Shown one piece after another: positions 38,759-41,461 of a stretch of 41,461 nucleotides of DNA (within the stretch, counting starts at the first letter, position 1; every line of letters begins with the position of its first letter). This DNA comes from a virus. The notes beneath the pieces were generated by a model, which saw nothing but the letters and a program-made list of their open reading frames with translations, did no database searches and had not been told where the DNA came from. The stretch spans positions 1 through 41,461 of IMG/VR virus record IMGVR_UViG_3300032157_000026; one strand, 5' to 3'. Position numbers and translations under genes: made by a program.

Positions 38759-40914
38759 TGGACAACGACCGGCCCATGTCTATATACCTTACTGATAAGG
38801 GTGATAAGCCGTTTCTTGAAGAGATTGCCCACTATCTGGAGGACCGAGGGCTTACAACTCAGGACATTGGGGGAGTAATCCCCTTCAAGCGCCACAATCA
38901 TCACGTCCACGATGCAAATGGACGGGAGTACATCCTCAAAGGCTGGGCATTCCAGGTACGCGAGCTAGATGGTTCCTTTGCGGACAATCAGCTCATATTC
39001 CGCCCATGCAATTATCCGCCTGGAAAGCTCTACCAGATACAGGGTGGCAAGGACGTAGAGTTTAGCAAGCCCAAGTTCATACAGATCGGCAAGGGCAACG
39101 TGCTCCACCACTGCGGCTCGTTTGACGACTTCTGCACCGCCAGCGTCGTCGGCCTTCATGAAAAGATTGTTAGTGCTGAACTCTGCCGCAAGGTGCTCGG
39201 CATTCCGTGCCTTGGCATTAGCGGATGCAGCGGGTGGGGCAAGGACGGCCGCATCATGCCTAAACTTGCTGAAATAATCGACAGGATGGCCCACAGTGCC
39301 ACGCTCGTGGTCATGTTTGACGGCGACATCCTAACCAATAATCACATCATGCAAGCCGCCAGCAAGTTTCAAGGAGCAGTCCAGCTGCTGCGTCCAGACA
39401 TTATTGTCGCCTTCCCTAAGGTCCCCAGTAATGCGAACGGAGTGGGGTGGGACGATTGGGCCGTCGGCCAAGGGGACATGCTACAAGAGCGCTGGCTCCA
39501 AATACTAAACTCTGACGGCATTGAAGTAGAAGACGTCATTCCTCTTGGTTGGCTCGTTGAGAATTACGGTGTCAGCCGCAAGCTCACCCAACGTTCCGAG
39601 CAGTTGGAGCAAACGCAGGATAATTACCGTCGCTTACTCCGCTTTCCGCGCTGGGACAGCTACACTGTTGACATTAACGGTGATATTTACGACAGTGACG
39701 GCTATTACGGCTCTGAAGAGTCACTATTCAATTCATTTCTAGTGTGGCTGGAACGCACGGTCTGCCAAGGTTATGGGGATAAGGTCAACACATCCCGCGC
39801 CCGCGCAGCCTTTTCGGCTTGGCTGATGGATAAGCGCTGTTCCGTGCCGATAAAACTCCTTCTTGATCAAGCACCAATCACCACTGCCGAAGCTAAGGTC
39901 GTAGCGCTCCGCCTCATCACCGAAGGCTTCCAGGTGACTGGCCCCATGACCCAAGCCGAGACTGTGGACACCGTACTCCGCATGTTCCGTGATACCGTCC
40001 TGCGCTGGGGCTGCGATCGTGATGTGGACATTCAATGGTGCTGGTGTACCATCGGCCCAACGGGATGCGGTAAGTCGTCCTTTAGCAAGTTCCTCTTTGA
40101 TGGCCTAATGGACCTAGGTTATCATCGCCAGCCTAAAGGATATCTTAACAAAAAGGACCCCAAACTGGAGGAAGAGAACCGCAAGGCTCGCGATAGTCTG
40201 GTCATCGGTATTGACGACTACAATCCAGGCGAACTCTATGCTCGCATTGTTGAGAATATGTTCTACACAATGAGTTCCACGCGCACAGTCATTCAACGTG
40301 AGCCCTATGGCCATAAGCCTGAAGAAGTCATGCTCCATGCCATCTACTTCCTAAGCACTACCGATAAGACCAAGCAATTCATCCGCAGTGCCAAGGGCAC
40401 GGGGGAAAGGAGATTTATTGTCACCGAAGGTCTTGGCACCGAGATGGTCAGCGGTATGCTCCGCGTCAACAAGAAAGTGTTAAAAGAGACAGGGTTGCAA
40501 TTGCTGGTCTGGGCCGCGCACCGGGGAGGGGAAATAGCTGGTGACGCCACGGAGTTCAGCTCCAAGTACACCGAGCAATATATTCAGGAAAGCACTGGTG
40601 TTCTTAATATCGTCAAGGAAATTAATTGGGATGCACTACGTCAAAGACTGGCCCGCTACTATCGGGAGGGCACTAATGATTACCGCTTCGTGCTAAGGAC
40701 CGGGTTCGTGCCGTTGCTTGGGCAGGGGGGAGATATGAGCGCTGCTACTATAAACGACCTGTATAATATCTGCGAAGAGTGTGGGGCCAAGGATGTTGGC
40801 AAGGCTTGGGTGAACCAGGATGGCGCGGCCAGCAAGCGTGGAGTAGTTAAAGACCGAGTACACAGCGTAGTCGATATGGAGGACTACATACTTAGGCTCC
40901 AGCAGAGGCTGTAA
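38758..40914 (+). CDS. Primase-helicase: TOPRIM-like (DUF3854) plus SF3/VapE ATPase
   Basis: 718 residues from ATG 38758 (GGAGG seven bases upstream). The N-terminal half holds a TOPRIM-like domain with Glu in LHEK near 139 and the DGD pair in VVMFDGDIL (188-190), then GVGWDDWAVG. The C-terminal half is a VapE-like superfamily 3 ATPase: Walker A GPTGCGKS (433-440), Walker B GIDDYN (484-489), a sensor-like LHAIYFLSTTD near 520 and an RSAKGTGERR arginine-finger region. It would prime and unwind DNA at the origin. It is on the opposite strand from the polymerase gene and next to a repeat-rich non-coding region. Confidence 0.85.
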   Translation: MDNDRPMSIYLTDKGDKPFLEEIAHYLEDRGLTTQDIGGVIPFKRHNHHVHDANGREYILKGWAFQVRELDGSFADNQLIFRPCNYPPGKLYQIQGGKDVEFSKPKFIQIGKGNVLHHCGSFDDFCTASVVGLHEKIVSAELCRKVLGIPCLGISGCSGWGKDGRIMPKLAEIIDRMAHSATLVVMFDGDILTNNHIMQAASKFQGAVQLLRPDIIVAFPKVPSNANGVGWDDWAVGQGDMLQERWLQILNSDGIEVEDVIPLGWLVENYGVSRKLTQRSEQLEQTQDNYRRLLRFPRWDSYTVDINGDIYDSDGYYGSEESLFNSFLVWLERTVCQGYGDKVNTSRARAAFSAWLMDKRCSVPIKLLLDQAPITTAEAKVVALRLITEGFQVTGPMTQAETVDTVLRMFRDTVLRWGCDRDVDIQWCWCTIGPTGCGKSSFSKFLFDGLMDLGYHRQPKGYLNKKDPKLEEENRKARDSLVIGIDDYNPGELYARIVENMFYTMSSTRTVIQREPYGHKPEEVMLHAIYFLSTTDKTKQFIRSAKGTGERRFIVTEGLGTEMVSGMLRVNKKVLKETGLQLLVWAAHRGGEIAGDATEFSSKYTEQYIQESTGVLNIVKEINWDALRQRLARYYREGTNDYRFVLRTGFVPLLGQGGDMSAATINDLYNICEECGAKDVGKAWVNQDGAASKRGVVKDRVHSVVDMEDYILRLQQRL

Positions 40915-41067
40915 GTGTGGGGTGTGGTGGCGACTGTGGGGGGTGCCCCCTACGGGCTCCGCCCCCGGTTTTACTGGGGATCGGGCCCTTTGTGGGGGTG
41001 TGGGGGTATAAAGAATGAAAAGCTAAATACCAAGCCAGTAGAGGTAAACTCGTAAATACTATATATA

Positions 41068-41091
41068 GGGGGATTGCCAAACCAATCCCCC
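41068..41091. terminator. 9-bp stem-loop in non-coding region
   Basis: GGGGGATTG and CAATCCCCC flank CCAAAC. It directly follows the A/T-rich run. Terminator for the primase-helicase transcript or part of an origin structure. Confidence 0.55.
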
Positions 41092-41260
41092 CCACCACGC
41101 CACACCCCCTACACACCCCCCGGCGCCTAGTCCCTGGAACTCGGGAAAAGTGAACCGTTCTTGATCCCCTCCCCCTGAGTACTCGGCTCTAAGTGAACGA
41201 AAATGGACTTTCGCACACATATATGAGCGCTCTTATCGCTCCCCTGGACCGAGCCCCGAG

Positions 41261-41283
41261 TCTGTAGCTCACCAGACACGTGC
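41261..41283 (+). repeat. Direct repeat copy 1
   Basis: TCTGTAGCTCACCAGACACG plus TGC, exact match to 41289-41311 at a 28-base period. An inverted near-copy lies at 41374-41394 (same as 40-60). Confidence 0.9.
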
Positions 41284-41288
41284 TAGAC

Positions 41289-41311
41289 TCTGTAGCTCAC
41301 CAGACACGTGC
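41289..41311 (+). repeat. Direct repeat copy 2
   Basis: Identical to 41261-41283. Followed by two GGTATACC palindromes, each inside CTTGGTATACC (41318-41328 and 41341-41351), 23 bases apart. Confidence 0.9.
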
Positions 41312-41334
41312 CACGATCTTGGTATACCAGATAC

Positions 41335-41461
41335 CGAGGTCTTGGTATACCGTATTCCGTCCCAGGGACCGAGGCACGCGTGTGGTGAGCTACATCTTGG
41401 CACGTCTTTTGCTACGCGGGCGCGCGCATCGCGCATAAATAGCGGCGATTTGTCTGGTTAT
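41335..41461. repeat. Right copy of exact 127-bp terminal direct repeat
   Basis: Identical to bases 1-127. Removing one copy closes the circle at 41334 bp. Confidence 0.95.

Larger units (their letters stand above)
40915..41334. other. Non-coding, G/C-tract and repeat region; candidate origin
   Basis: About 420 bases without a gene. Near 40915-41010 the plus strand has G-runs (TGTGGGGGTGTGGGGG at 40992-41007); near 41085-41120 it has C-runs. Between them an A/T-rich stretch (about 41010-41067) ends in TACTATATATAGGGGG, close to the TACTATATAGG core of the leftward promoter. Further on are the CCGAG element 41174-41186 (inverted), two 23-bp direct repeats and two GGTATACC palindromes (41321-41328 and 41344-41351). 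Being next to the primase-helicase, it is the best place for the replication origin or packaging site. Confidence 0.6.

Noticed and set aside
1-41461. tRNA genes, integrase/attachment sites, insertion sequences, single-subunit RNA polymerase
   Set aside because: I looked for cloverleaf-like segments, recombinase and transposase motifs and T7/N4 polymerase motifs and saw none; a tRNAscan or profile search could still find a degenerate one.

Overview
The window is an essentially complete genome of a tailed, short-tailed (podovirus-like) dsDNA phage, about 41.3 kb. The first 127 bases recur exactly as the last 127, so the contig closes into a circle or has a terminal repeat. A Gram-negative, probably proteobacterial, host is inferred from a lipobox-bearing small protein, an SSB-type C-terminal tip on an early protein, strong AGGAGG-type ribosome sites and sigma70-like promoters. 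I see no phage RNA polymerase, integrase, tRNA, rRNA, CRISPR array or transposon.

Layout on the circle. (1) 1400-19584, plus strand: virion module, in order small and large terminase, portal, small proteins, FmdB-like zinc ribbon, scaffold, major capsid protein, virion protein, tail adaptor, large tail/stabilisation protein, GNAT-like protein, four internal-virion-like proteins and a 971-residue tail fibre with two pyocin-knob repeats. (2) 19693-32657, minus strand: early/middle module of DNA metabolism, transcribed from about 32.7 kb leftward. It holds an SSB-tip protein, small unknown genes, a 2OG-Fe(II) oxygenase, a vWA protein, a Cys4 protein, family A DNA polymerase, a Cas4-like nuclease, a VRR-NUC nuclease, an SNF2-like helicase, then a thymidine-hypermodification cluster: glycosyltransferase, HhH protein related to 5-hmdU DNA kinase helical domain/aGPT-PPlase, thymidylate-synthase-like hydroxymethylase, HD nucleotidase and an Nmad1/DUF1599 protein. 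(3) 32820-40914, plus strand: a run of small accessory genes, many Cys-rich, ending in a 718-residue TOPRIM-like/SF3 primase-helicase. (4) 40915 through the contig junction to about 239, and 1004-1399: non-coding DNA rich in repeats, hairpins and G/C tracts, candidates for origin, packaging and control sites.

How the genes may work together. A divergent promoter region at 32.66-32.82 kb drives the leftward DNA-metabolism genes and the rightward small genes; a dyad CTGGTA-N-TACCAG-like element recurs at several promoters. The polymerase, primase-helicase and nucleases replicate the genome. The modification cluster is predicted to make 5-hydroxymethyl-dUMP, deplete competing nucleotides and decorate the base, probably with sugar, which would shield the DNA from host nucleases. 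This is the most interesting system in the window. No endolysin is recognisable; only small membrane and lipoprotein candidates for lysis are visible.
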